Origin: Cycas panzhihuaensis
Lineage: Eukaryota > Cycadophyta
Reading direction: 5' to 3'
DNA: 64,000 bases
NCBI GenBank assembly: GCA_023213395.1
Contig: CM041465.1
Location: 25,613,741-25,677,740, forward strand
A model generated the notes under the pieces. It searched no databases. It saw only the letters and a program-made list of their open reading frames with translations, and was not told the origin of the DNA. The position numbers and the translations under genes are program-made. Position 1 is the stretch's first letter, and each line of letters opens with the position of its first letter. Of the stretch, positions 11,251 through 24,109 are shown in pieces.

Positions 11251-14200
11251 GGTGATGAAGATTGGAAGAAGCTCGATCAAAAGGTAATTAACTCGATAAG
11301 GTTATGCCTTTCATACATGGTGTTGCTGAATGTTTTCATAGAGTCTACGACCAAAGATCTGTGGAGAAAGTTAGAGGCTTTGTATTAAACAAAGTCCTTG
11401 GTTAACAAGCTATTTCTTTGGAAAAAGATATATTCACTTAGGATGAGTGATGGAGATGCAGTTACAGATCATCTAACTCTATTTAACATAATGGTAAACT
11501 AACTTTCTTCAGTTGGGGTAACAATGTTTGAAGAAGACAAGTGTATTACCCTGTTATGTTTACTTCCTAATTCCTGGGATAATCTTTGGATGATGATTAG
11601 CAGCACGACTGCTACCACCCTAAAATTTTAGGATATTGTTACTACTGTACTGTCAAAAGAGATAAGGAGAAAATCTTCTAAGGGTTATTCAAAAGAATCA
11701 TTAGAGATGGAAGGTCAAATATTGCATCATGGCCAACAAAGACTTAGGAACAGATGGCCAAAATCTAAAGGAAAATCTAAATCTCTAAGTAGAGGACCTT
11801 TGGTATGTTGGAGATGTGGGAAGGCTAGCCATATGAAGAGCCAATGTTGAGTCAAGGTTGACAAGGGAAAGTCACCTAAAGCTACTTCTTCCACAGTAAC
11901 AAAAGGCTCCGATGAAGCTAATGGCAATGTTTACTTGGTAACCTTAGGTAAGTTGTCAAATATTGAGTCTTGTTTAATTGACTCAGGTGCTTCACTTCAT
12001 GTTACTCCCCATAGGGACTAGTTTTGTGAATATATAAGGATTGATGGAGGTGAAGTATTTCTTGGGGATCATTACCCATATAAAATTATGGGTCGTGGAA
12101 GGGTGAAGGTTTAATTTATGTATAGAAGGGTTAAAACTATCCCTGATATGAGTCATATTCCTGGTTTGGCTATGAGTCTGTTATATACTAGTCAATTGGT
12201 TGATGTAGGAATATAAGTAATCTTCAATAAATATGGTTGAAAAATAGTTCCAGAAACATTAGTGTTAGCAATAGGGATCCGATTTAGAACACTATACAAG
12301 CTTAATGCAAGTATGGTGTGTGCTAGAAGTTATAGTCCAACTATTACAGAAAGTAGCAATAATAAAGGTGGGACTCAAATATCACTTACTGGTAAAATTA
12401 TGTTGTGGCATCAAAGACTAGGCCATATTAGAGAGAAAGGCCTCTATGATTTATTCTCCAAAGGTATGGCAGAAGACATCTCTCGAATTAATAACTCTTT
12501 TAATTTTGATTTTCATGATCATTGTATGTATGGCAAACAGAATCGGGACAGTTTTCCTTCAAGTTTGAAGAGGGCAAAGGGTATTCTGTAATTAGTGCAC
12601 AATGATGTTTTTGGACCTATTGATGTACCCTCATTGGGTGGGTCTAAATAATTTGTCTTATTCATAGACGATTTTTCAAGAAAGACATGGTTGTACTTTC
12701 TCAAGCAGAAATCTGAAGTCTTCAGTAAATTCAAAGAATTCAAGGCCTTGGTCGAGAATCAAAGTGACAAGCATATCAAGGTACTAAGGACTAATAATAG
12801 AGATGAGTTTTGCTTAAAGGAATTTGAGCAGTTCTATAAGTAGTGTGGGATAGCAAGGCAAAAGATAATTCCCTATACTCCACAATAAAATGGAGTTGCT
12901 AAAAGGATGAATAGGACCTTGTTGGAGAGATCGAGGAGTATGCCCAGTGTTATTGGATTAGAGAAGAAATTCTAGGTGGAGGCTATGATGACTGCAAGCT
13001 ACCTAATAAATAGATCACTGATAACTACCTTAGTATACAAAACACGTAAAGAAGTGTGGTCTGGTAAGAAACCATCTCTTTGTCATATTAAATTATTTGG
13101 TTGTGAATCTTTTGTATATGCTCCTAAACAACAAAGGACTAAGCTTGATTTCAAAGCACAAAAGGCTATTTTCATTAGCTATGGTGATGTTGTTAAAGGG
13201 TATAGGATTTATAACCTTGAAACACAAAATGTTGTGTATAGTCATGGTGTTATCTTTAGATAGGAGTTCAAGTCTCTAAAGTAGGATAAATAACCAAAGG
13301 AGGAACACTCTAAGAAGGTATAATTTAATAAAAGGGATGAATATTCTACATCATAATATAAGTCAATTAAAGAGGAAGAACTAGTTGTAGAGGTAGCTCA
13401 ACCTCAAGAACCCCACATCTTGAGAAGATCAACTTGTAAGAGAAGACAACCTGACAGGTATATTCCTAAAGACTTTTGTCACTCCTCTTTTATTTTATCT
13501 ATTACAGATGATGATCTAGGTACTATTCAGGAGGCTCTAGAGTCAAAAGAGAGCCAACTCTAGAAGAAGGTAATGCAGGAAGAAATGATGACCTTGGAAA
13601 AAAATAATATGTGGGATTTGGTGGATTTGCCTAATGGTAGAAAACTTATTGATAATAACTGGATCTTTAAGAAGAAGTTTTGGGTAGATGGTACTATGGA
13701 AAAGTACAAAGCTTGCTTAGTAGCAAAGGGCTATTTCCAGGTCAAGGGAATAGATTTTTGTGAGGTTTTTTCCCCTGTTATAAAAGTTTCTTCAATTAGT
13801 TTTTTGTTGGTTGTAGCAGCTGCCTATAACCTTGAGGTGGATCAAATGGATATGAAGACTGCATTTCTTCACGATGACCTCGAGGAAGAAACTTATATGG
13901 TACAACTTGAAGGGTTTGAAGTTGCAAGAAAGGAGGATATGGTGTGCAGGTTGAAGAAGTCATTATATAACTTGAAATAGTCACCAAGGATGTAGTATGA
14001 AAAGTTTGATTCACACATGTTGGTAGATGGCTTTGTGCATATCAAAGTAGATCATTGTGTTTATTATAAGCAAGTTGGTGATTATTTTCTTATTTTGGCT
14101 TTATATGTTAATGACATATTTTTAGTTGGTAACAATAAAGGAATGAACCAACTTGTAAAAGACCAACTGGCATCTCACTTTGAGATGAAGGACCTTAGTA

Positions 14201-15087
14201 CTACAGATTTTATTTTGGGCATTAAGATTAAAAGGGATAGGAGAAATAAGAAGACTTGGCTTCGCCAAATAAGGTATATTAAGACAATATTGCAATAGTT
14301 AAGGTTGTAGGATAGTAAATGAGTTAATGTTCCTCTTCCTATTGGTTTTAAATTATTAATTAAACAATGCCCAAAGACTCACCAAGAAGTTGAAGACATG
14401 GTATTTGTCCCTTATGCTAGTATTGTTGGTAGCCTGATGTATGTAATGGTTTGCACTTGACCAGACATTACCCATGCAGTGGGAGTAGTTAGCAGGTATA
14501 TGTCAAACCCACATAAGGAGCATTGGGTGGCTGTGAAAAGGATTTTCAGGTATCTGTGAGGTACATCAGACTATGAAATTTACTATCAAGGAGATCTCAT
14601 GGAGAGTGAAACAGGGAACTTAAGAGGTTTTGTTGATGCTGATTGGGCTAGAGATCTTGATAGTAGATGATCTATAAGCAGGTATGTTTTTACCCTTTGT
14701 GGTGGCATAGTCAGCTAGATGAGTAAAAGATAGCAAGTTGTGGCACTTTCTAGAACAGAGTATATGGCAGATACTTATGCATGTAAGGAAGTGATTTAGT
14801 TACAAAGACTATGCACAGATATTGGCTTTAAGCAAGATGCTGTGAGGATAGATTGTGATAGTCAAAGTGCAATCTACCTAGCAAAGAATACTATTTTTCA
14901 TGCTCGGTCGAAGCATATTGATGTGCAGTTCTATTTTGTGAGGGAAATGGTTTAAGATCATAAGGTAGACTTGCAGAAGATTGCTACATAAGAGAATATT
15001 AGAGACTTATTAGCTAATATTGTTACCACAGAAAAATTTAAATGGTATAGAATTGTAATGGGTGTTTGTGATTTTGGCATTCAGTAG
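11251..15087 (+). pseudogene. Copia gag-pol polyprotein, single frame with about 32 stops
   Basis: One reading frame runs 1,279 codons from 11251 to the TAG at 15085 with no net frameshift. Domains in order: partial Gag; zinc knuckle CWRCGKASHMKSQC (about 11806-11850); protease DSGAS (11980-11994); integrase, with HQRLGH near 12410, CMYGKQ near 12525 and FIDDFSRKTW near 12664; reverse transcriptase from about 13570, with catalytic box LYVNDIF at 14101-14121 (usual YVDD, so the first Asp is Asn); RNase H, with DADWA near 14638 and DCDSQSAIYLAKN near 14855. About 32 internal stops fall where Gln, Trp or Arg codons are expected. The integrase Glu-region stop (TPQ-stop-NGV) is typical. The missing N-terminus is estimated at about 60 residues. 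Clearly non-functional. Confidence 0.9.
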
Positions 15088-15132
15088 TTGTGTATGTAGG
15101 TTTTCTTGTAAAGTGTTCCATAAGTAGGAGAT

Positions 15133-15634
15133 TGTTAGATATGTTGAACACTTTGCAAGTATTACATATGTATAAGCATTATACTCGAGCCCCTTTTTGG
15201 GGTTCGGGGGCCTATTATAGGGTCCCCAACTGGTGGGTCTAGGAGGCCAGCAGGCCCCTAGGCGAGGGTTCAGGGGCGAGAGTCACTGAGAAATTTTTTT
15301 GGGGTGTGTTATAGTGGTCTTTGTCATTCCAATGGTTTATGCCCATTGTATTCTAAAACTACAAGGTGGTATCTTGTAATGTTGTGTCTATATATTCTTA
15401 TATAATGACACATGTAATATGATGAGGAAGGTAATGGTCATGGATGAGTCGAGGAGAAGAGTTAGGATTCATCTCTGTAATTCTTTAATTGTTGCTTAGA
15501 TTAATAAAAGGTCTATGCTTAGACTTGAATCTCTTAGTGTTCTTTGTTGAGTGTTTGATTTATTTATGTTATTTATTCTTTGAATGCTTTAGAGTTCTGT
15601 TATCACATTACTTCTTGGTTTTATTTTCTCTTCA
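15133..15634 (+). repeat. 3' LTR of the truncated Copia
   Basis: Begins TGTTAGATATGTTG directly after a purine-rich tract and ends near TCTTCA at 15634, about 500 bases. It contains a GC-rich block at 15185-15290, including GGGTTCAGGGGCGAGAG, resembling the block in Copia A LTRs. With no 5' LTR in the window, the right edge rests on the CA ending and on the resumption of Gypsy D coding just beyond. Confidence 0.65.
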
Positions 15635-16571
15635 CCTCTTAAGCTCTAATCCTTCCAATATGAAAATATGATAGGCTCCATTAGTTAAATATTCAATTAT
15701 AAAGAGAGGTCCTATCCATTTAGGGGAAAATTTATGTAGCCTATTATGTAAATATTCCAACTTTAAAACTTTATCACTAATGTTAAACCTCTTGGGTCTA
15801 AGCTGCCTATCATGGGTAGCTTGGACCCTAGCCTCGGATGCCATATTGTTCTATAAAGCCTATAAGTGGGTTTCGTCTTACGTTTCTAACTCTAAAATAT
15901 GAGCTTCCCTTTGAAACTATTTATTAATAAATTCCCTCAATGAGACATGTAGAGAAGGAATTTCAACTTCTAATGGTAAAACAACTTCAACACCATAAAC
16001 TGGTGAAAATGGTATCATACCCATGGCATTTCTGATCGAGGTCCTATAGGCCCATAATGCTAGAAATAACTGGGAGTGCCAATCCTTGTGAGAAATAGCA
16101 CCAATCTTAGCTAGAATATTAGCTAAGATCTTGTTAAATACTTCTACCTAGCCATTTGCTTGAGGATGATCCATAGTGGATACTTTATGGGTGATACAAA
16201 ACTTAATACATAGCTCACTCATATAAGGATTACAAAACAAGGTTTCGTTGTCAGTAATAATAACATTCGATATCCTAAATCTACATATAACATGCTGAAA
16301 TATGAAGGTAGTGACAATCTTTCTAGTAGTAAAAACTAATGGGATAGCTTCACTTCATTTCATAAAATATTAAGTCACTATCAGAATGAATTTATAACCA
16401 TTTGAAGATACTAGAAAGATCTGCCTAATGAGATCAAGACCCCATTGGGAGAAGGGCCAAGGTAAAACTATTGATTTGATTTCTTACACAGGTTGTTATA
16501 TTAAAGTTGTATAGGATTGGTATTTTTGGCACTTTTGAATATAAGAGTAAGCATCCTTAAACAAGATGGGC
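15635..16571 (-). pseudogene. Gypsy D integrase, C-terminal piece
   Basis: Continues Gypsy D after the Copia A1 insertion. Visible on the minus strand: zinc-binding region with SYIQKCQKYQ near 16540-16510 (second Cys now Tyr); core start FSQWGLDLI near 16450; second Asp region VIITDNETLF near 16255; STMDHPQANG near 16170, leading to the catalytic Glu; and a C-terminal segment with LEYLHNRLHKFSPKWIGP near 15760-15705. The last 70 codons (15844-15635) are open; elsewhere stops interrupt. No chromodomain is visible before the sequence ends against the Copia LTR. The reading resumes directly at the edge of A1, which supports the nesting. Confidence 0.8.
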
Positions 16572-16578
16572 CAATAAT

Positions 16579-17255
16579 TTTTGAGAAGATAAGGCCCCAA
16601 TAACCTAAAACCACCACCAAGATCTAAACTATTTTGTAACTAGTTACAAGAATCAAAACTGAAGTTTAACATGCAAGTTCTTAAACTAGAGATAATACAA
16701 TAAAATGAATAAGAAAGCCAAAACATCACATATACACTTAATATAATGTGGTAAAACTCTAACAGTGTACTAAGGAAACATTCATACAGGAAAGGTACTA
16801 ATCATTATTATCAAAGAATGAAAAAATGTACACAATCTGTAGTAGAATACTCATAGCAATAATAACCAACCACCTAACTCTTTACAGTACATCTAATACA
16901 TTGAACACCATTAACATAATGAAAAAACACCCTAAATTGGGCTATATGAGAGAGTTATACAAGGCACAAATCTCAGCCATAGAATCTAGGATATTTTGAT
17001 CGAAATACCTTAATTCTCTTTACAATTTAGTATGTTTTTAGTGCTAGCCTTTTGGGTTGGGTGCTATCGCCCCTGAACCCCCTCTTTATAGGGGGTGTTC
17101 CAATGCCCCCTGCATACTCCCCCCCCCCCCCCCCCTCCCAACCAAGGGAGGCTCTTACCCCTCTTAGAACCCACCATGGAAGTTTGGGGGGGAAACTGCA
17201 CTGTTAACCTGTCAAAAGTTTAGCCTCCAAAACATTGTTGTCACATTATCTAACA
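16579..17255 (-). repeat. 3' LTR of Copia A1
   Basis: About 677 bases; minus-strand reading starts TGTTAGATAATGTGAC at 17255. It contains the GC-rich hairpin block (17060-17100) and a run of 17 C at 17119-17135. The terminal TG of the left edge has decayed to TT. It corresponds to 21293-21955. Confidence 0.85.
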
Positions 17256-17279
17256 ATCTCTACCTTGACTACAATTTAC

Positions 17280-20200
17280 TTGATACCTTTCCTAGACTAT
17301 TCGTCACCTTTTATGTAATCCAAGAGAAGTTAAACGCCATTTGAACTTCTCTAATAGTATTTGTTTTGTGAATATATTAGCACAATTTTATTTTGTATTA
17401 ACCTTCTTAAGTGTCACTCCACCTACTTCCACAACCTATCTAACAAAATGATACTTAAGAGTAATATGCTTTATCCTACTATAATAAGCTAGATTCTTTG
17501 CTAAGTAAATGGCACTTTGACTTGTCATAAAATACCTTTACCTTTTCTTGTTTCCTTTCAAGCTCAACCAATAGACCCTACAACTAGATTACTTCTTTAA
17601 AAGCATGTGCTACAATAATATATTCAGCTTCTATAGTTGATAATGTAATTGTGCTCAGCAATTTTGACATCCAACTAATTGGACATTTGCAAGAGTAAAT
17701 ACATAACCTGAACTAGACCTTCTCTTATCTAAATCTTCTGCAAAGTCCAAATCAACATATCCACAAACCTAATTACCTGTACCTCTAAAGGTTATGCAAT
17801 AGTCACTTGTGCCTCTCAAATACTGAAGCACCCATTTCACTGCTATCTAATGCTCCTTTCTTGGATTTGCCATAAACCTACTAACTGCACCAACTGCATG
17901 TGAAATGTCAGGTCTTGTACATACCATGGCATACATCAAACTTCCTACTACACTGGCATAAGTCACATAAGATATATAATCATTTTCTTCTTCATTACTA
18001 GGATTCATACTCAAAGAAAGCTTGAAATAGGAAGTCAACAGGATACTCACTGGTTTCACATTTGCTATACCAAACTTAGTTAGCACCTTCTCCACATATT
18101 TCTGCTGTGATAACCATAACTTACCATTTTTCTTGTCTCTATATATGTCCATACCTAATATTTGTTTTGAAGCTCCTACATCCATCATATCAAAAGTCCT
18201 AGCCAATTGATCCTTTAACTTATTGATTTCTACCATACTCTTTCTTGCAATTAGCATGTCATCAACATACAATACCAAGATAATGAATAAGCTATTGTCT
18301 AATAATTTAAACTAGACACAATGATCATACTCACTTATTTTAAAATTTTGGCTCTCTATGAAGGCATTAAACTTCTTGTACCATTGCCTAGGGGATTGCT
18401 TCAGGCCATATAATGATTTCCTAAGCCTACAAATAAATCTTTTCCTGTCATCCTATACAAACCCTTCTGGTTGATCCATATAGATCTTCTCATCTAAATC
18501 TCCATCTAAAAAAGTTATTTTTACATCTAATTACTCAAACTCCAAATCAAGAGAAGCTACCAATGCTACCATAACTCAAATTAAAACAAGTTTGACAATT
18601 GGTGAAAATGTCTTATGAAAGTCAATACTTATTTTCTGTACAAAGCCTTTAGCCACCAGTCTTGCCCTGTATTTATCAACCTTTCCATCAACAACTATTT
18701 TCTTCTTAAAAACCCACCTATAACCAATAGTCTTCCTATCATGTGGAAGTTCTACCAAGTTCCATGAATTATTTTTCTTCAAAGCATCTATCTTTTCCTA
18801 CATAGCCCTCTTCCACTTCTCACTATAGATATCATCTATTACTTCTTTATAGCATGTAAGCTTACCATCATTAGAAACCAAAGTAATAGAAATAGAAGGG
18901 TTGTCCATGTTAGGTGGATGACTAACTCTTGTAGATCTTTTAATAGTTAGTGGAGGAGTATCCATATACTCTTATAAATATGTTGCAGATTCATCTTCAG
19001 AAAGATATTCCTACTCTTCTATTTCTAAAGATGGCTGGGTCTCAAGCTTGACCTATTCATGTTCAACTTTTTGCCCCTATTTTAATTCAACTTCTACATT
19101 ATCTAATTTTAGAAAATGAGATTCATCAAATATAATAGCTCTATTAATTATGATTTTGTGGGCAATAGGATTCCATAACCTATATCCCTTCATACTATCT
19201 CTATCACCATAACCAAGAAGGATATATCTCTTAGATTTTGGGTCTAACTTTGAATATTGACTTTTATTAGTCAAGGTATAAGCATCACAACCAAAAACTT
19301 TCCAGTCACATGGATGTCCAGTCCATACCTCTTCAAGAATCTTGCAATCTATTACAAGTGATGGTGACCTATTTACCAAATAATAAGTTGTTTGAATATC
19401 TTCTGCCCATAAGCCTTGCTCCACTCCTATATTACTTAGCATGCTTCTTGCTCTTTCTAAGAGTGTCCTATTCATGTACTCAAGTATGCCATTCTTTTAC
19501 AGAGTATAGCTAATGGTCTTATGCCTTTCGATCCCAACTTCTTTGTAATAGTTCTCAAACTTCAAGGAGTTAAACTCATCCCCATTGTCAGTTCTTAAAT
19601 ATTTGATTGACCTACTAGTACTCTTCTCAACTAGAGTCTTGAATTGCTTAAACACACTGAAAAATTTATATTTCCTTTTTAAAAAATAGATCCATACCTT
19701 TCTAGAGTAATCATCTATAGATGTGACAAGGTATAATGATCTTCCATAAGATATTGCAGGGCCTAGTCCCACATATCTGAATGTATATAATCTAGAACAC
19801 CTTTACTAGTGTGACTCCCTACTTTAAATCTGAGCCTATACTGCTTTCCAAAAATATAATGTTTGCAAAAAGCCAAATCTGAAAGGTGTAAGTTAGGAAG
19901 TAACTTACAATTCATCATCACCTTAAGTCCTCTCTCAATCATATGCCCAAGTCTCTAATGCCATAACTAAGTTGGATCTTCTATAGTTTTTAGTGCTGTA
20001 GTTGCATGGCTTGCATCTATACTTCCCACTAAAATGTAAAGGTTTCCTTTATTTAAGGCTTTCATAATAATCAATGTGCCCTTTAACACCTTTAAGACTC
20101 CTTCACGACCTATGTACTTATAACCACCATAATCTAGTTCACCCAAGGAAATTAAATTCCTTTTCAGATCAGGTACATGTCTAACTCTAGTTAATATTCT

Positions 20201-21220
20201 TACTATACCATCGAACATTTTAATTCTGATGTTACCAATACCTACTATCTTACAAGAAACTTAATTTCCCATAAGCACATCACCACCATCAAGAGGTTAG
20301 TATGATGAAAACCAACTCTTGTGTGGACACATGTGGTGTGAACCACCCGAATCTAATAACAAATCATGATGATAATGGGAAACATTACACGCAACTAAGA
20401 CATCGTTATCTGTACCTTGATTCAACTCCACCTAATTAGCCTCCTTAGTAGTATCTTCCTTTCCCTAGAACTCCTTCCTTTTATAGCAATCCTTCTTGAG
20501 GTGACTTATCTTATTACAGTGCCAACATCTAAGCTTACTCTTCTTACCTTTTGACTTTGACCTTAATGTGTACTTGGAGCTTTGTCCTATCTTAATTATT
20601 CTACCCCTTACTGTCATAGCTTTTGGTGTGTAGGTTTTAAGATTAGACTTCTTCCTCACTTCTTCCATCACCAAATCACTTACAATAGAATCATAGTCTA
20701 ATTCATCTGTAGTGCTAAATCTGATTGAGATTACAATATTATCCTAGGATTCTGGTAATGAATATAACAGGGTAACAACCTTGTTCTCATCGTCAATCAT
20801 GACATCGATACTAGCCAACTAACAAATAAGAGTATTGAAAATATTTAAATGATCAACAATTTTTATACCTTCCTTCATTTGCAATGAGTGTATTTGCCTC
20901 TTCAAGTGGATTCAATTCATCACTAATTTGGTCATATACAAGCCTTCCAAGAGGGTCCATAATCCTGTTATTGTCTGCTCTCCTACAATGCTAAATAAAA
21001 CTTCATCCACCAGGCACAATCATATTATACTAAGAGCCATTTTGTCTAGATCATCCTATTCATCATCGTCCATCCCTACAGATTTCTTCGATTTGCCTGT
21101 AAGAGATCTATACAAACCTTGTTGTACTAGAATATCATATGCTTTTAACTTCCACAACTCGAAGTTGTTCTTGCCATTGAATTTCTCCACCTCAAACTTT
21201 GCATTTGTCAGTTTCACCAT
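17280..21220 (-). pseudogene. Copia A1 gag-pol polyprotein
   Basis: Gag starts at the ATG at 21220-21218 (MVKLTNAKFEVEKFNGKN), a normal Copia start. It holds zinc knuckle CWHCNKISHLKKDC near 20525. The protease active site is DSGGS near 20355. Integrase has LGHMIERG near 19955, FCKHYIFGKQ near 19870, IDDYSRKVW near 19720 and LRTDNGDEF near 19595. RT has the intact YVDDML near 18262. RNase H follows at about 17800-17350. The first part runs in one frame from 21220 to about 19770 with stops. A one-base loss near 19768 changes frame, and another near 17679 breaks RNase H. Most stops replace Gln, Trp or Arg. It is in the same orientation as, and homologous to, Copia A2 throughout. Confidence 0.88.
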
Positions 21221-21275
21221 TTGGTGTAGAAAAAGTTGAAACCAAAACCTTCATAAACTCATTGCAAAAATAAAA

Positions 21276-21290
21276 GTGGCTCTAATACCA
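21276..21290 (-). promoter_or_regulatory. Primer-binding site of Copia A1
   Basis: The minus strand reads TGGTATTAGAGCCAC two bases after the 5' LTR. This is close to TGGTATCAGAGC, the usual plant Copia site pairing with the 3' end of initiator methionine tRNA. Confidence 0.75.
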
Positions 21291-21292
21291 CT

Positions 21293-21955
21293 TATTGAAA
21301 AGACAAGGTCCTAATAACCTAAAACTACCACCAAGATCTAAACTATTTTGCAACTAGTTACAAGAATCAAAACTAAGATTTGATATGTAAGTTCTTAAAC
21401 TAGAGATAATACAATAAAATAAATAAGAAATCCAAATCATCATATATACACCCGATATAATGTGGTAAAACCTTAGCAGTAATCTAAAGAAACATCCATA
21501 CAGGAAAGGTATTGATCTTTATTATCAAAGGATGGAGAAACATACATAATCTATAGTAGAATACTCACAGTAGCAACAACCAACCACCCAACTCTTCATA
21601 GCATATCCAATATATTAAACACCATCAACATAATGAAAAAACACCCTAAATTAGGCTATATGAGAGAGTCATACAAGGCAAAAATCTTGACCATAGAATC
21701 TAGAGTATTTTGAGCAAATGACCCCAATTCTCTTTACAATTTAGTATACTTTTCAGTGCTAGCTTTTTGGATTGGGAGCTATTACCCCTGAACGCTCTCT
21801 TTGTGGTGGCAGGGGGGGGTCTAGTTCCCCCAGACCCCCTAATCAAGGGGGGCTCTCGCCCCCTTTAGAATCTCCCAAGGAAGTTTGGGGGGGAAATCAT
21901 GCTACCAACCTATCAAAATTTTAGCCTCGAAAACATTGTTGTCACATTATCTACA
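21293..21955 (-). repeat. 5' LTR of Copia A1
   Basis: About 663 bases, pairing with 16579-17255. It carries the same GC-rich block (21770-21850), here without the long C run. The ends have decayed from TGTTGAG to TATTGAA (left) and from AACA to TACA (right). Confidence 0.85.
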
Positions 21956-21962
21956 CAATAAT

Positions 21963-23427
21963 AACCCATTCAAAGAATACGTTAGGCCATCGATCAACCA
22001 CCAAAGTACCAACTACATATCCCCTTATGGGATTCCATCAAGGCAACTAATGATTCATTAGGTAAAAGGTACCTTAGTAAAACTCCATCAAAAGAACGCT
22101 TATATAATACATCATCAAGCAAAAGATATTGCTTAGTAGTAGTGTAAATTTATCTTCTCTTCTTCAAAGTAGCAAGAGAAGGGAAGGATTGATCATGAAG
22201 ATATAATCTAATCTCCCCATACCATGTATCATCATAAGGGATGCCTTAGATATGGAAGATATATTTGTCTAGGAGGGAATCATCCATGGGTTGACTAGCA
22301 GGATTGGTAAGAGGAGCATCATCCATAAACTCTGAAATGATCATGCCTCTCTTGGACTTTCTATTGATCACCTACAAATTAACTTCCTGAAGTAAAAAAG
22401 ACCACTTATCTTATTAACCAATAAGGTTAGACTTAGTAAGTAAGTACCTTATAGGATCTTATTGGATAATGATGTGAACCCTATTTCCAAGGAGGCTGTG
22501 GCAAAGCTTCTTAGTAGTAAAAAGTAAAGCAAGGCACTCTTTCTTAAGACAAGGATAATAAATCTTGGCTTCCACAAGGGTCCTGCTAATGAAATATATA
22601 GCCCTTTCTCTACTAAAATCATCCTCTTATGCTAACATCCCTGCTAATGATTCTTTAGTAACTAAAGTGTATAAAATGAATGGCTTATCAAACCTTAGTA
22701 GGGTAAGAACTGGAGCAGAAACTAAGGCTTGTTTTAACTTATCAAAGAACTCTTGAACTTGTAGATTCTATTACAATTCAACATCTTTCTTGAAAAGATT
22801 AGTGATGGGCTCATCATCTAAGGTGAATTAAGTAATGAAACATCTTAGGAAATCAAGCCTACCTAGAAAAGATTTAAATCTATTTTTGAGTCTTAGGAGG
22901 AGATATTTAGACAATAGCCTTAATTTTTTGGGGATCAATTCTAATCCTATCTTGAGAAATGATGTTTCCTAATATCGTCCCTAACATAATAGTAAAAATG
23001 CATTTGGAAGGGTTTAAACATAAGTGATACCTTTTACACCTTTCAAAAATGGTTCTTAGATCACACAAATGATCAAATCTCTTACGTAAAAGGGTGAGCA
23101 TATCATCTAGATAAATGACAATAATATTGCGAATCAAATCATGGAAAATGTAGACCATAACCCTTTGATACATCATACTAACATTTTTTAATCTAAATAG
23201 CATGACTTTATAAATGAAGGTATCCCAAGGAGTGGTGAAAGTAGTCTTATAGCAGTCATAAGGTGTAATAGAAATTTGATTGTATCCTAAAAAATAATCC
23301 ATAAGAGACATTACCTCAAAGTTATCCATCTGATCCCAAATCTAATTAAGAAAAGGAAGAGGAAAATTATCTTTAAGAAATGCATCATTGATGTTATGAA
23401 AGTTGATGTAGATTCAAATCATACCAT
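21963..23427 (-). pseudogene. Gypsy D reverse transcriptase and RNase H piece
   Basis: Lies between the two Copia A insertions. RT: MDNFEVMSLMDYFLGYNQIS (23329-23270), then TPWDTFIYKVMLFRLKNVSM with the usual MPFGLKNA altered, then catalytic box VIYLDDML near 23120-23095 with both Asp intact. After the RT thumb the reading passes with stops into RNase H: VSAPVLTL near 22720, FILYTLVTKESL (usual D-A-S eroded) and ECLALLFTTKKLCHSLLGN near 22510. A zinc-binding N-terminus of integrase begins near 22030 (SHKGICSWYFGG). The 140-codon open stretch is the longest intact piece. The reading joins those on both flanks once the insertions are ignored. Confidence 0.85.
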
Positions 23428-23432
23428 TCTTC

Positions 23433-24077
23433 TGTTGAGAATACAAGGTCCCAAACCTTTTAACTGCCACCAAGATCTATTACATTCTTACAACTAATTA
23501 TAGAAATCGAAACTTAAAATTACATGCAAGTTTTAAAATCAGAGATTATACAATAACATGAAAATGAAAGCCAAACATCACATATGCACCTGATATAATG
23601 TGGTAAAACCCTAGCAGTGTGCTAGAAAAACATCCACACAGGAAATGTATCGATCTTTATTGCTGTAGAATAGAGAAACAGTACATCTCAGTTACAGAGT
23701 GCTCTCAAGAACAACAACCAACCACCACCATCATCACAATATATTACATTATATACAACATAATAAGAAAAGCCCTAAAACGGGCTACATGGGAGGGACA
23801 TCTAGGGCATGAATCTCAACCATAGAATCTAGGGTATTTGTATTAAATGACCCTGATTCTCTTTACATTTTACTATGCTTTACATGGTTAATTTTTTGAG
23901 TCGGGGGCTATCGCCCCTGAACCCCTACCTAGTGGAGGGCATTCCATGCCCCTCGCACCCCCCAGCCAAGGGGGGATCCTGCCTCCCTTGGAACCCCTTG
24001 AGAAAAATGAGGAGGTGAAACTGCGCCGAAAACATGCCAAAATTTTGGCCCCATAATTGTTGTCACAATATCCAACA
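23433..24077 (-). repeat. 3' LTR of Copia A2
   Basis: 645 bases from TGTTGAGAAT to ATCCAACA as written on the plus strand. The adjoining purine tract reads CAAGGTGGAGAT on the minus strand (24078-24089). It contains the GC-rich hairpin block near 23903-23940. Confidence 0.92.
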
Positions 24078-24109
24078 ATCTCCACCTTGACAATAATTAC
24101 CTATTACCT

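Larger units (their letters stand above)
11251..15634 (+). mobile_element. Copia retrotransposon, 5'-truncated, forward
   Basis: Contains most of a gag-pol gene, a purine-rich tract at 15122-15131 and a 3' LTR (15133-15634). The 5' LTR, primer site and first part of Gag are missing; the left edge at 11251 joins a minus-strand Copia A fragment. The right edge touches the integrase end of Gypsy D, so it probably once lay inside that element. Confidence 0.75.
16579..21955 (-). mobile_element. Copia A1 retrotransposon inserted in Gypsy D
   Basis: Full-length, 5.4 kb, reading right to left: 5' LTR, primer site, gag-pol, purine tract, 3' LTR. The same 7 bases, CAATAAT, flank it at 16572-16578 and 21956-21962 and include the expected 5-bp target duplication. 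Removing the element rejoins the integrase reading of Gypsy D, which resumes in its conserved YYWP motif. The LTR ends are eroded, so each border could be off by two bases. Confidence 0.85.
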
